From positions 45,699 through 109,698 of the forward strand of contig CATJVQ010000023.1 in assembly GCA_949743955.1 (NCBI GenBank): a DNA stretch of 64,000 nt, in the 5' to 3' direction. Position 1 is the stretch's first letter, and every line of letters begins with the position of its first letter. The notes below the pieces were generated by a model. It saw only the letters and a program-made list of their open reading frames with translations. It did not search any database and was not told where the DNA came from. Source of the stretch: an uncultured Oscillospiraceae bacterium. GTDB lineage: Bacteria > Bacillota > Clostridia > Oscillospirales > Ruminococcaceae. Both the position numbers and the translations under genes were made by a program. This document shows, piece after piece, positions 26,514 through 35,366 of the stretch.

Positions 26514-27797
26514 TTAAGCGGCAGGCGTCTCGCCCTCTTTAAAGAGCTGATCCATGGCCTCTCCCCACGCCGGGGCTTCGACACGGCCGCTCACCAGATC
26601 CCCGATCGTGGTGTAGGCGGACTCGAACAGCTCGCCCTCCTCCCCGGTCTGGGCGAACTGGCCGCAGTAAGCATGCACACCCTTTTCAAACAGGGCCGCC
26701 GCCGCGCCCTTAAAGTCCGCAAGCCCTTCGGCCCCGCCGCGCACGGGCGGATGGAGTCCTTCGGCCGCCCGGGTCCGGTAGACGAGGGACAAAAAGCGCA
26801 GCGCCTCGCCCGGATGCGCCGCAGCAGCGGGGATATAAGCCGGAGTGACGGCGGTAAGCAGATATTGTGTCCCGTTCACAGCGGGTGCGGGCAGGAGCAG
26901 GACATCCTCCGTTAAGCCATAGGATTCCCGCAATGTCCGGAGCAGGACAGCGTCGCCCGGAACGATCATCGTTTCACCGGCGGCGAACGCCTTGCAGACG
27001 GCCTCTGTATCGGGGTAGGGGTCGCTCGTATAGAGCGACGAAGACAGCTTATATAGATCCTGCGCTACCTTCTGCAGAGCTTCGGAGGAGAATGCACCGG
27101 AAGCGAACGCCTCCGTTGTCAGGCGCATTTCTCCTGCACTGTTCACTCCAGCGGTGCCCAGCATCGGCAGGACAAACGGCTCCAGATAGGCGGGATGATC
27201 CGCCGGGAAAGCAAAGAGGCTTTTTCCTTCCTCCATGCTGTCGGCCAGGGAGAGGAAATCGCCGAGCGTGCGCGGAAGGGAGGTCCCCTCCGGGAAAGCG
27301 CCAGCCCGGACGAGCAGTCCGGCACAAGTGTAGTCCATCGGCGCGCCGGTGATGCGTTCATCGCCATAGGCTCTTACAGAGGGGCCGTCGAGGAAGCCGT
27401 CATAGAGATCGGGAGCGTCGGAGGAGGAAAAAAACGTGCTGAGATCGGCGAGCGCCTCATCCGCCGCAAGCGCACGGTAGACACCGCGATCTGCTTCCCG
27501 GCTCAGGTAGACCAGATCCGGCGTCTGGCCGGATTTTAAGAGTGTGCGCACCTCCTCCGCCGGCGCTTCACCCGCGAGGGTCAGTGTCAAGGCGACGGCC
27601 TCGTTGGCGCTGTCGGCGGAAAAGGCGGCGGCCGCTTGCGGGAAGAGGGATATTTCATCGGTAAACACGGTGAGAGGGGTGCGTTCGATTTCGTGAATGT
27701 CATAGAGTATCTCGGGGGAGGCGTTCTGCGTGCTGGCGCATCCGGTGAGCGCGGCAGTGAGCAGAACGCCTGCAAAAGTGTACGATATAGATTTCAA
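26514..27797 (-). CDS. Extracellular solute-binding lipoprotein
   Basis: This 427-aa protein has a lipoprotein signal peptide (FAGVLLTAALTGC, lipobox LTGC with Cys near residue 20). The mature domain resembles the family 1 (maltose/sugar-type) solute-binding fold: LLKSGQTPDLVYLS, GAPMDYTCAGLLVRAGAFPEGTSLPRTLGDFLSLADSM, AFAAGETMIVPGDAVLLRTL. It would sit on the outer face of the membrane. No ABC permease or ATPase genes are adjacent, so it may serve a distant transporter or act as a sensor. TTG start after AAGGAG. Confidence 0.78.
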   Translation of the reverse strand: MKSISYTFAGVLLTAALTGCASTQNASPEILYDIHEIERTPLTVFTDEISLFPQAAAAFSADSANEAVALTLTLAGEAPAEEVRTLLKSGQTPDLVYLSREADRGVYRALAADEALADLSTFFSSSDAPDLYDGFLDGPSVRAYGDERITGAPMDYTCAGLLVRAGAFPEGTSLPRTLGDFLSLADSMEEGKSLFAFPADHPAYLEPFVLPMLGTAGVNSAGEMRLTTEAFASGAFSSEALQKVAQDLYKLSSSLYTSDPYPDTEAVCKAFAAGETMIVPGDAVLLRTLRESYGLTEDVLLLPAPAVNGTQYLLTAVTPAYIPAAAAHPGEALRFLSLVYRTRAAEGLHPPVRGGAEGLADFKGAAAALFEKGVHAYCGQFAQTGEEGELFESAYTTIGDLVSGRVEAPAWGEAMDQLFKEGETPAA

Positions 27798-27962
27798 ATG
27801 TTCGACATCTCCTTATCGGAAATTCTTATCCAATTTCATTCTATCACAATTTTATGTTTCGCGCAATCGTCCATGCATCCGGTAGCGGAATATGCTATAA
27901 TGAAAAAGTAAAGGGAGATCTTATTTTAGTATCATGAAAGAAAAAGGAGGACGGATGCAGGG

Positions 27963-28862
27963 ATGGAAAATTTTTTGAGATTTTACGGCACCAGCGCGGC
28001 GGAGGGGATCCCGGATCCATTCTGTGCGTGCTCAGTCTGCCGGAATGCGCGTGCCGTGGGCGGGAAGGAAATCCGCCGGCGCACGATGCTGCGGGTGGAT
28101 GAGCAGACCAGCATCGATTTGGGGGCGGATGCCCTCCAGCAGGCGATCGAGTACGGCGACATGGTCTCCCTGCGCCATGTACTGGTGACACATACACACG
28201 AGGATCACCTCAATCTCATGATGCCGAATATCCGCGACTATGCGTATGAACGCCGGGAGGGCCCGCTGCATTTCTATCTGACAGACAAAGCCTACGGCAT
28301 CGCGGATTACTGGAAGGAGAGCGAAGTTATCCTCAAGGGCCGGATGCGGCTGCTCGAGGAGACGGGAGTCATCGCGTTCCACCGCCTCTGTTTTGGGGAG
28401 GAAGCGAAGGTGGGGGGTCTCACCGTGCTGCCGCTGCGGGGGAACCATTGGGGCAGCATGGGGGAAAACAGCGCCAACTATCTTGTCCGCCTGCCGGACG
28501 GGCGGCGCTTTTATTACGGCCTGGATACCGGCTGGTATCTGGAGGAGACGATAGAGGCTCTGCGGGGGGCAAAGCTGGACTGGTTTGTCAGCGAGTGCAC
28601 CTTCGGGCTTGTGACCGGGCGCGGCGAACATCCCGACAGCCACCTGGACGCGTTCTCCCTTGAGCGGCTGATATGGCTGCTGTATGAGCAGGAGACCCTG
28701 CGCCCGGACACGCAGATCGTTCTGACACACATCAGCCACCGCACCAGCCACGCCAGTCTTGTTGAGCATTTCATGCGGGTTTCTCTGCCCTGTCCGCTCA
28801 CAGTCGCGTGGGACGGGATGTCTTTTGCTCATCTTGGGAAGGAAACGGCGGAGAATTCTTAA
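27963..28862 (+). CDS. PhnP-like metallo-beta-lactamase-fold hydrolase
   Basis: The protein is 299 aa. FLRFYGTSAAEGIPDPFCACSVCRNARAVGGKEIRRRTMLRVDEQTSIDLG matches the start of PhnP-type phosphodiesterases, including the Cys pair of the extra zinc site (CACSVC). The metal motif is THTHEDHL (HxHxDH), followed by PLRGNHW, YGLDTGWYLEE and LTHISHRTSHA. PhnP cleaves cyclic ribose phosphates in phosphonate use, but no phn genes are near, so the substrate is open. An extended -10 (TGCTATAAT, 27894-27901) lies upstream with a poor -35. AAGGAGG lies 12 bases before the ATG. Confidence 0.82.
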   Translation: MENFLRFYGTSAAEGIPDPFCACSVCRNARAVGGKEIRRRTMLRVDEQTSIDLGADALQQAIEYGDMVSLRHVLVTHTHEDHLNLMMPNIRDYAYERREGPLHFYLTDKAYGIADYWKESEVILKGRMRLLEETGVIAFHRLCFGEEAKVGGLTVLPLRGNHWGSMGENSANYLVRLPDGRRFYYGLDTGWYLEETIEALRGAKLDWFVSECTFGLVTGRGEHPDSHLDAFSLERLIWLLYEQETLRPDTQIVLTHISHRTSHASLVEHFMRVSLPCPLTVAWDGMSFAHLGKETAENS

Positions 28863-29053
28863 AATCGTAACAAATTTCTGACAGAGGAAGACTATAATAA
28901 GAATATTATGACAGTGGCCCGATGGATTGAGCGGAAAAAAGATTCCTGCGGATCCGGATGGGAGGGCTTGCAAAGCGACTCTGTTTTCGGTAAAATGAGA
29001 CAGGAAGTGTGAAAACGACGGGGGAGTCCCGAGAGGAAAAGGGGTATTAGATT

Positions 29054-30139
29054 ATGTCCAACAGGCTGTTCCAGGGCATTGTACACCAGATGCACGATAC
29101 CATTGACAGAACCATCGGCGTTGTCGATGAAACGGCCGCTGTGATTTCGTGCAGTGATCTCTCCAGAATCGGGGAGACCAACGAGTATCTGATGCTGGAT
29201 CTGGGTGAAAATATTGATACGTTCGTCCGCGACGGCTACACCTATAAGCCCTTTGCTGGAAAGGGGCGCCCGGAATACACTGTCTTCTGCGAGGGTATCG
29301 ACGATATGGCCGCCAAATACTGCAACATCCTCGCCATTACGTTTTCGAGTATCAAGCAGTATTACGACGAAAAGTACGACCGCAACAACTTCATTAAGAA
29401 CGTGATTCTGGACAATATCCTCCCCGGCGACATCTATGTCAAGGCGCGTGAGCTGCACTTCTCGACCGATGTTTCACGGGTGGTATTCCTTATCCGGGTC
29501 CTTTCTGTCAACGACATCTCCGCGTTCGACGTCATCCAGAACCTGTTCCCGGACAAGCAGAAGGATTTTGTCTTCAACATCAGCGAGTCGGATATTGTGC
29601 TCGTTAAGGAAATCAAGGCCGGCATTGAGAGCCGGGATCTCGAGAAGCTGGCGCGCTCCATCGTCGATACGCTCGGCAGCGAGTTTTACACGAAGGTTGT
29701 CTGCGGTATCGGCACGCCGGTCATCGGGGTTAAGGATCTGGCCAAATCTTTCAAGGAGGCGCAGGTCGCGCTTGAGGTCGGCAAGGTCTTCGACACGGAG
29801 AAGACCATCGTCAATTACGATAATCTCGGCATCGCGCGCCTTATCTACCAGCTCCCCACCACGCTGTGCGAGATGTTCTTAAAGGAGGTCTTCCGCAAGG
29901 GATCCATCGAAAGCCTCGATCAGGAGACACTTTTCACCATCCAGCGCTTCTTTGAAAACAATCTGAACGTCTCCGAAACGTCCCGCAAGCTCTTCGTCCA
30001 CCGGAACACGCTTGTCTACCGGCTGGAAAAAATTAAGAAGCTCACGGGCCTCGATCTGCGCGAGTTTGATCACGCCATTGTCTTCAAGGTGGCGCTCATG
30101 GTGAAAAAGTATCTGACATCCAACCCGATTAAATACTGA
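29054..30139 (+). CDS. PucR/CdaR-type helix-turn-helix regulator
   Basis: This 361-aa protein has an N-terminal sensor part of about 120 residues (FQGIVHQMHDTIDRTIGVVDETAAVISCSDLSRIGE), a GGDEF-like middle and a C-terminal HTH of the PucR/CdaR class (FFENNLNVSETSRKLFVHRNTLVYRLEKIKKLTGLDLREFDHAIVF). Family members activate sugar-acid or purine genes. This subfamily is often found upstream of ftsEX in Clostridia, the arrangement seen here, so a link to envelope control is plausible but inferred. ATG has a GAGAGGAAAAGGGG ribosome site. Confidence 0.82.
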   Translation: MSNRLFQGIVHQMHDTIDRTIGVVDETAAVISCSDLSRIGETNEYLMLDLGENIDTFVRDGYTYKPFAGKGRPEYTVFCEGIDDMAAKYCNILAITFSSIKQYYDEKYDRNNFIKNVILDNILPGDIYVKARELHFSTDVSRVVFLIRVLSVNDISAFDVIQNLFPDKQKDFVFNISESDIVLVKEIKAGIESRDLEKLARSIVDTLGSEFYTKVVCGIGTPVIGVKDLAKSFKEAQVALEVGKVFDTEKTIVNYDNLGIARLIYQLPTTLCEMFLKEVFRKGSIESLDQETLFTIQRFFENNLNVSETSRKLFVHRNTLVYRLEKIKKLTGLDLREFDHAIVFKVALMVKKYLTSNPIKY

Positions 30140-30189
30140 TGCTTTGAACCGCAGTATTCAAAAACGGTACCGACAGCTCCGGCAAAACA

Positions 30190-30221
30190 GCGCTGATACG
30201 TGAATTTTTGCGTATCAGCGC
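30190..30221. other. Inverted repeat after the PucR-type gene
   Basis: GCGCTGATACG and CGTATCAGCGC are perfect 11-bp arms around a ten-base loop. The nearest T-run comes about 15 bases later (30237), so it is not a clean terminator. It may be a terminator with a spacer or an operator/RNA hairpin ahead of ftsE. Confidence 0.5.
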
Positions 30222-30398
30222 CGGTATGTCCGCCTGTTTTTCTCTATTACTTCCGAACTGAAAGGCAGGAGGTCAGCCATTTTTTGCGGCTGCCGCTGGT
30301 CACAGCGGCGGGCAGAACGGCTCAACAAATGTAATGTTTCCGAATTAAAAATGCGGAAACAATTACCCTCTGAAAAAGGAAGGATTATCCGCGAAGAT

Positions 30399-31076
30399 AT
30401 GATTAACTTTACCGATGTAAAAAAAGTTTACCCCAGCGGCACCCATGCGCTCAACGGCATCACGATGCACATTGATAAGGGCGAGTTTGTGTTCATCGTG
30501 GGCGCATCGGGTGCGGGCAAGTCGACGCTGATTAAAATGCTGCTGCGCGAGGAGGTCCCCACCAGCGGCTTAGTCGAGGTTAACGGGATGAACCTCAACA
30601 AGATGCGCCGGCGCAAAATCCCGTATTTCCGCCGGACGCTCGGCGTGGTCTTCCAGGACTTTCGCCTGATCCCCACAATGAATGTGTACGAAAACGTGGC
30701 GTTCGCCCTGCGGGTGACGAACGTCTCCGGGCGCGACATCAAGCGGCGTGTGCCGTACATACTGAGCCTTGTCGGGCTTGTGCACAAGGCCAAGGCCATG
30801 CCGGATCAGCTTTCGGGCGGCGAGCAGCAGCGTGTGGCGCTCGCGAGGGCGCTTGTCAATAACCCGGCCCTCATTATTGCGGACGAGCCCACCGGCAATA
30901 TCGATCCGGAGCTGTCGTTTGAAATCGTGGACCTGCTCAACGAAATCAACCGTGTGGGGACCACCATCGTCATGGTGACGCACGAGCACGATCTCGTCGC
31001 CCAGTTCCAGCGGCGGGTCATCACAATCGAGAATGGGCGTGTCCTCTCGGACACGGCCGCGATGGGGGGGTACTGA
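30399..31076 (+). CDS. ftsE: Cell-division ABC ATPase FtsE
   Basis: This 225-aa ABC ATPase has Walker A GASGAGKSTLIK, Q-loop FQDFRLIP, signature LSGGEQQRVALARAL and Walker B LIIADEPTGNI. I start at ATG 30399 (MINFTDVKKVYPSG), the normal FtsE N-terminus. The track start at 30351 adds 16 residues. FtsE drives FtsX to activate peptidoglycan hydrolases at the septum or during sporulation. The stop overlaps the ftsX ATG (TGATG). Confidence 0.95.
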   Translation: MINFTDVKKVYPSGTHALNGITMHIDKGEFVFIVGASGAGKSTLIKMLLREEVPTSGLVEVNGMNLNKMRRRKIPYFRRTLGVVFQDFRLIPTMNVYENVAFALRVTNVSGRDIKRRVPYILSLVGLVHKAKAMPDQLSGGEQQRVALARALVNNPALIIADEPTGNIDPELSFEIVDLLNEINRVGTTIVMVTHEHDLVAQFQRRVITIENGRVLSDTAAMGGY

Positions 31077-31975
31077 TGAGAGGTTCCAGTCTGGGGTATC
31101 TGATCCGTACCGGTGTGAAGAGCGTGTTCCGCAACCGGCTGATGTCCTTCGCGGCCATCGGCGTGCTGGTGGCGTGCATGATCCTCATCGGCGCGGCCAT
31201 TCTGTTTTCGATGAATATCAACAGCATCGTGGAGTTTACGGAGGAGCAGAACGAAATCGTCGTCTTCTGCGACGACTCCCTCGACGCTCAGGCCCTCGCC
31301 CGCGTAAGCGACGATCTGAACGCGACGGACAATATCATCGACGTGGTGTTCTTTTCCCGCGAGGAAGCGTTTGAATACATGAAGGAACGCATTGGGGCGG
31401 AGAACCTGTTCGAGGAGCTGACCGCTGACATCTACCCGGACGCGTACAAGGTGCGGGTGAAGAATCTGGGCCAGCTCGAGGAGACGGTGGCGCAGATCGA
31501 GGGGTACGACGGCGTTATCCAAGTCAACGCCCCGACCGACATCGCGGACGTGGTGGTCGAAATCAAAAGCGCGGTGTACGTAGCGGGTATCGGGATCGTG
31601 GCGATCCTCGCCGTTGTGGCGCTGGTCATCATCGCGAACACGATAAAGATCACTGTCTTCAACCGCCGCAAGGAAATCAATATCATGAAGTTCGTCGGCG
31701 CGACGGATTCGTTCATCCGCCTGCCGTTCATCATTGAGGGCCTGGTCATCGGGCTCCTCGCGGCCGCGTTCGCGTTTTTCATCATCTGGGGCGCTTACGA
31801 CTACCTGATCACCTGGCTCGAGGGGAATCAGTCCATGCTGTACCGGCAGTTCCAGGATCAGATAGTCCCCTTCGGCAATATCGCCCTCGAGATGTTTGGC
31901 GCCTTTGCCGGCGCGGGGGTGTTTATCGGTGTCGGAGGGAGTATGATCTTTGTGCGCAAGTACCTGCGTGTATGA
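31076..31975 (+). CDS. ftsX: Cell-division permease FtsX
   Basis: This 299-aa protein has four helices in the FtsX order: one N-terminal (FAAIGVLVACMILIGAAILFSM), a large extracellular loop of about 120 residues (residues 45-160), then three (GIGIVAILAVVALVIIANTIKITVFNRRKEINIMKFVGATD, EGLVIGLLAAAFAFFIIW, FGAFAGAGVFIGVGGSMIF). The loop is the docking site for EnvC/PcsB-like hydrolases, two of which are encoded directly downstream. It is coupled to ftsE by a one-base overlap. Confidence 0.95.
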   Translation: MRGSSLGYLIRTGVKSVFRNRLMSFAAIGVLVACMILIGAAILFSMNINSIVEFTEEQNEIVVFCDDSLDAQALARVSDDLNATDNIIDVVFFSREEAFEYMKERIGAENLFEELTADIYPDAYKVRVKNLGQLEETVAQIEGYDGVIQVNAPTDIADVVVEIKSAVYVAGIGIVAILAVVALVIIANTIKITVFNRRKEINIMKFVGATDSFIRLPFIIEGLVIGLLAAAFAFFIIWGAYDYLITWLEGNQSMLYRQFQDQIVPFGNIALEMFGAFAGAGVFIGVGGSMIFVRKYLRV

Positions 31976-31996
31976 GCGCGGAGGAGGTGGCGCCGG

Positions 31997-33178
31997 GTGA
32001 AGTCCGTGCGTATAGCGGCCTGCTTATTGGCGGTATGTCTGGCGCTGCGCCTCGCGCCTCTGCCTGCCCGTGCCGCGGACAGCGCCGGGCACCAGAAGCG
32101 GCTGGAGGAGCTCTCCGGCCAGCTTGTCAGCATCACCCGGGAGCGTGAGGGAATTAAGGAGAAGATCTCCGGCGCTTCGACAGAGAAGGAAAAAAAGCTG
32201 GCGGAAAAAATGCACTGGGAATCGCAGATAAGCCTCACCCGCCGGGAAATTGATATTTTGCAGGAGCGCATTGGCCTGCTGGAGGAGGAAATTACCGGTA
32301 AGCAGGAGGAGATTACCGGTAAGCAGGAGGAGATCGACCGCACCTTCGAGCGGTACAAAAAGCGGATGCGCGCGGCGTATATGGCTAAGGAGCCGCCGGC
32401 GATTTCGATGCTGTGGGGCGCGTCGGATCTGACGGATCTGCTCATCCGCAGCGAATTCGTCCGCGCCACGGCTGAGTACGACGAACGGCTTGTCCGGATA
32501 CTGCGGGATGAGCGTGCCGCGCTTGAGGAGGCGAAGAGGGATCTCGAGCATTCCCAGCGGGCCATCCAGGCGGACGAGGACGGCATGCAGGCAAAGCGCC
32601 AGGAGCTCGAGGAGCAGCTCCACTCGACTGAGGCGGACATCCAGAGCATCAGTATGCTCGAGGAGGCGTACCTGTCCCGGCAGGCGGAACTGCAGGCGAT
32701 GGACGAGGAGGTCCAGGCCCAGCTCGATAAGATTTACGCAGAGATTAAAAGCAGCGGGGAATATGTGGGCGGCAAATTCGGCTGGCCCGTGCCGGGGTAC
32801 ACGACGCTCACGAGCTACTATGGCTGGCGCTTTAACAACACGAACTTTCACACAGGGCTGGACATCTCCGGATCGGACATCTATGGGGCGAGTGTCGTGG
32901 CCGCAAACAGCGGCACTGTCGCCTATGTGCAGACTACGTATACAGACGGCGTCGGCTACGGGAAGTATGTCATTGTCGATCACGGCGGCGGGTATACGAC
33001 GCTGTACGGCCATCTGAGCAGCGTGTCCGTCGCGGTGGGGGATGTGGTGGCGCGCGGCGTCAGCGAGGTGGGGAAGGTCGGATCCACAGGCTGGAGCACA
33101 GGCCCGCACCTGCATTTTGAGGTGCGCGTGGACGGCAAGCATCAAAACCCGCTGGGATTCTTAAAGTCGAAGGATTAG
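31997..33178 (+). CDS. Coiled-coil M23 peptidase, PcsB/EnvC-like (copy 1)
   Basis: This 393-aa exported protein has a signal peptide (residues 1-about 26, ending PARAAD), a long coiled coil (about residues 28-245), and a C-terminal LytM/M23 domain. The zinc/catalytic residues are present: FHTGLDISGS, HGGGYTTLYGHLSS and GPHLHFEVRVDG. A GTG start follows GGAGGTGG. It should cleave peptide cross-links when activated by FtsEX. The coiled coil holds a perfect in-frame duplication of one heptad (EEITGKQ twice, 32285-32326), absent from copy 2. Confidence 0.9.
   Translation: MKSVRIAACLLAVCLALRLAPLPARAADSAGHQKRLEELSGQLVSITREREGIKEKISGASTEKEKKLAEKMHWESQISLTRREIDILQERIGLLEEEITGKQEEITGKQEEIDRTFERYKKRMRAAYMAKEPPAISMLWGASDLTDLLIRSEFVRATAEYDERLVRILRDERAALEEAKRDLEHSQRAIQADEDGMQAKRQELEEQLHSTEADIQSISMLEEAYLSRQAELQAMDEEVQAQLDKIYAEIKSSGEYVGGKFGWPVPGYTTLTSYYGWRFNNTNFHTGLDISGSDIYGASVVAANSGTVAYVQTTYTDGVGYGKYVIVDHGGGYTTLYGHLSSVSVAVGDVVARGVSEVGKVGSTGWSTGPHLHFEVRVDGKHQNPLGFLKSKD
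32285..32326 (+). repeat. 21-bp tandem duplication inside the M23 coiled coil
   Basis: GAGGAAATTACCGGTAAGCAG is followed directly by GAGGAGATTACCGGTAAGCAG. Twenty-one bases is exactly one heptad, so the coiled-coil register is kept. The single mismatch suggests a recent slip or a unit prone to length change. Confidence 0.9.
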
Positions 33179-33198
33179 CAAAATGGAGGAGACAGTGG

Positions 33199-34470
33199 AT
33201 GTCAAAGGGGAAGAAGTGGCTGGCGCTCCTGTGCTTGGCGGCTGTGCTGCTGGCCGGGATGCCGGTGGGCACGTTCGCGGCCGATGATGACGAGGAGGAC
33301 GAGTCGTATTCGGACGAAATGGACGATTACGAGGAGGACGAGGACGGCGGCGACGAAGAAGATGAGGAAGAGGGTAACAGTGCCGCAAACGTGCAGTATG
33401 AAAACCAGATAGACGATCTCAACGATAAAATCGCGGCGCTTAAAAATCAAAAGGACGCGCTGCAGCAGAAGATCAATTCCGCCTCGAGCGAGCTGGAAAA
33501 GAAGACACTCGAGCGGGCCAGCGAGCAGGAGCGGGTGCTGCTCATGAAAGAGGAAATCAGCCTGCTTGAGCAGAAGATCGAGGCGCTGAAGCTGAAAATC
33601 GGCGATAAAGAGGCGGAGGTTGAGGCCAAGCAGAAGGAAATTGACTACAATTTCGAGCAGTATAAAAAGCGCATGCGGGCAACGTATATGGCCGGGCAGT
33701 CCTCGGCGCTATCGATGCTGCTGGGCGCTTCGGGCTTCACGGATCTGCTCATCCGCAGTGAGTTTGTCCGCGCCACGGCCGAGCACGACGAGCAGCTTGT
33801 GCAGACCCTGCGGGACGACCGGGCAGCCCTCGAGGCGGCACAGGCCGAGTTGGAGGAGACACAGGCGGATATCGAAGCGCAGCGGGAATCCGTGCGGCAG
33901 GCGCAGAAGGAGCAGGAGGCGCTGGTTGCGTCGCTCTCGTCGGTCATCCAGGGGCTTGAGGATGAGCGGCTCTATTACCAGCAGAACAAGGCCAAAATTG
34001 ATCAAGAGATGAAGCAGGCGCAGGCGGAGGTGGAGCGCATCTACGAGCTGCTCAAGCCCCAGATGGAGGATACCTTCGTCGGTGGGATCTGGGCGTGGCC
34101 GCTGCCGGGACATACGCAGATTACCTCCGTGTATGCGGCGGCGGACCGCAGCGACAACCACACCGGCACGGATATCGCGGGCGGGAAGTGCTATGGGGCG
34201 AGCATCGTCGCGGCCAACGACGGCACAGTCATTTTCTCGCAGGCGGGCCAGACGGGGTACGGGCACTACGTCATTGTCGACCACGGCGGCGGGTATTCGT
34301 CGCTCTATGCGCACATGAGCTCCATCAGCGTATCGGTGGGGCAGAAGGTATCGCGCGGACAGACCGAGATCGGCAAGGTTGGCGAAACCGGCTGGGCGAC
34401 AGGTCCGCACCTGCACTTTGAGGTGCGTATCGACGGCAGGCCCACGAACCCGATGGCGTTCATCAGCTAG
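33199..34470 (+). CDS. Coiled-coil M23 peptidase, PcsB/EnvC-like (copy 2)
   Basis: This 423-aa paralogue of the preceding gene has a signal peptide (to about residue 27, TFAAD). A highly acidic stretch of about 30 residues (DDDEEDESYSDEMDDYEEDEDGGDEEDEEEG) follows, then the coiled coil and the M23 domain (NHTGTDIAGG, HGGGYSSLYAHMSS, GPHLHFEVRIDG). The coiled coil shares AAYMAK/ATYMAG...ALSMLLGASGFTDLLIRSEFVRATAEHDE with copy 1. The acidic linker is not in copy 1 and may bind cations or tune docking. The ribosome site is GGAGGAGACAGTGG. Confidence 0.9.
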   Translation: MSKGKKWLALLCLAAVLLAGMPVGTFAADDDEEDESYSDEMDDYEEDEDGGDEEDEEEGNSAANVQYENQIDDLNDKIAALKNQKDALQQKINSASSELEKKTLERASEQERVLLMKEEISLLEQKIEALKLKIGDKEAEVEAKQKEIDYNFEQYKKRMRATYMAGQSSALSMLLGASGFTDLLIRSEFVRATAEHDEQLVQTLRDDRAALEAAQAELEETQADIEAQRESVRQAQKEQEALVASLSSVIQGLEDERLYYQQNKAKIDQEMKQAQAEVERIYELLKPQMEDTFVGGIWAWPLPGHTQITSVYAAADRSDNHTGTDIAGGKCYGASIVAANDGTVIFSQAGQTGYGHYVIVDHGGGYSSLYAHMSSISVSVGQKVSRGQTEIGKVGETGWATGPHLHFEVRIDGRPTNPMAFIS

Positions 34471-34487
34471 GAAAGGAAGGGGTGCAT

Positions 34488-35363
34488 ATGCGCCTTCAGA
34501 CAGTGGGCATCGTGGGGCTGGGGCTCATCGGCGGATCGCTGGCCCTGACCCTGAAACGCCGCACGGGCCTGACAGTCTACGGCTACGACAGGGACGCTTC
34601 CGCCCGCGAAAAGGCGGTTTCCGTCGGCGCCGTCGACCGGGCGGACGGGCCGCTTTGGGAGTGCGGTGCGGTTTTCGTCGCGCTGTATCCGGGCGCGGCG
34701 TGCGCGTATGTGCACGATCATGCAAAGGAAATGCGCCCGGGGGCGATCGTGTCGGATCTCTGCGGTGTAAAGCGGGCGGTGCAGAGGGAGATGGAGCCTG
34801 TCTGCCGGGCGGCTGGACTGCGCTATGTGGGCGCGCACCCGATGGCGGGGAGAGAGCTCTCCGGCTTCGATAATGCGCGTAGCACGCTGTTCGAGGGGGC
34901 GAGCATGATTCTGACCCCGCCCCCCGATGCGGACGCCGAAGCGCTTGGAACGCTTGAAGCCCTTTTTTACGAGGCCGGCTTCGGGCGGGTGGTGCGCACG
35001 AGCCCGGAGCACCACGACCGGATGATCGCCTACACCTCACAGCTCGCGCATATCCTTTCGAGCGCCTACATCCAGAATCCGCTCGCGCAGGATTACAGCG
35101 GCTTCACAGGCGGCAGCTTCCAAGATCTGACCCGTGTGGCGCGTTTGAGCGCGGACATGTGGGGGGAGCTGTTCTTAAAAAACAGCGACGAACTGACCGG
35201 GCAGATCGATATCCTAATCGAGCGGCTCAGCGAATATAAGAGGGCCCTACTTGCGGAGGATCACGGGGCGCTCTGGGCGCTGATGGAGACCGGAACGCAG
35301 ATCAAAAGCGAGCTTCTGCGCCATACGTCCGGCGCGCCGCATGAGAAGCTGGAGTCCGAATAG
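34488..35363 (+). CDS. tyrA: Prephenate dehydrogenase
   Basis: This 291-aa enzyme oxidatively decarboxylates prephenate to 4-hydroxyphenylpyruvate for tyrosine. The NAD site is TVGIVGLGLIGGSLALTLKRR, with the catalytic-region motifs SDLCGVKRAVQREM, GAHPMAGRELSGFDNAR and YTSQLAHILSSAY. The start is ATG 34488 after GGAAGGGG; the track's GTG is two codons earlier. No ACT domain is visible, so feedback control by tyrosine may be weak. With the DAHP synthase at 38-39 kb it gives two aromatic-pathway genes in this region, not adjacent. Confidence 0.93.
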   Translation: MRLQTVGIVGLGLIGGSLALTLKRRTGLTVYGYDRDASAREKAVSVGAVDRADGPLWECGAVFVALYPGAACAYVHDHAKEMRPGAIVSDLCGVKRAVQREMEPVCRAAGLRYVGAHPMAGRELSGFDNARSTLFEGASMILTPPPDADAEALGTLEALFYEAGFGRVVRTSPEHHDRMIAYTSQLAHILSSAYIQNPLAQDYSGFTGGSFQDLTRVARLSADMWGELFLKNSDELTGQIDILIERLSEYKRALLAEDHGALWALMETGTQIKSELLRHTSGAPHEKLESE

Positions 35364-35366
35364 GGC

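Noticed and set aside
26514-27797. ABC sugar-import operon
   Set aside because: Only the binding protein is present; no permease or ATPase genes lie next to it.
27963-28862. phnP of a phosphonate operon
   Set aside because: No phn genes nearby; kept as PhnP-like only.
30190-30240. Intrinsic terminator of the PucR-type gene
   Set aside because: The stem is good but the T-run is 15 bases away; listed only as an inverted repeat.
32024-33145. 373-aa minus-strand ORF
   Set aside because: Antisense to the first M23 gene.
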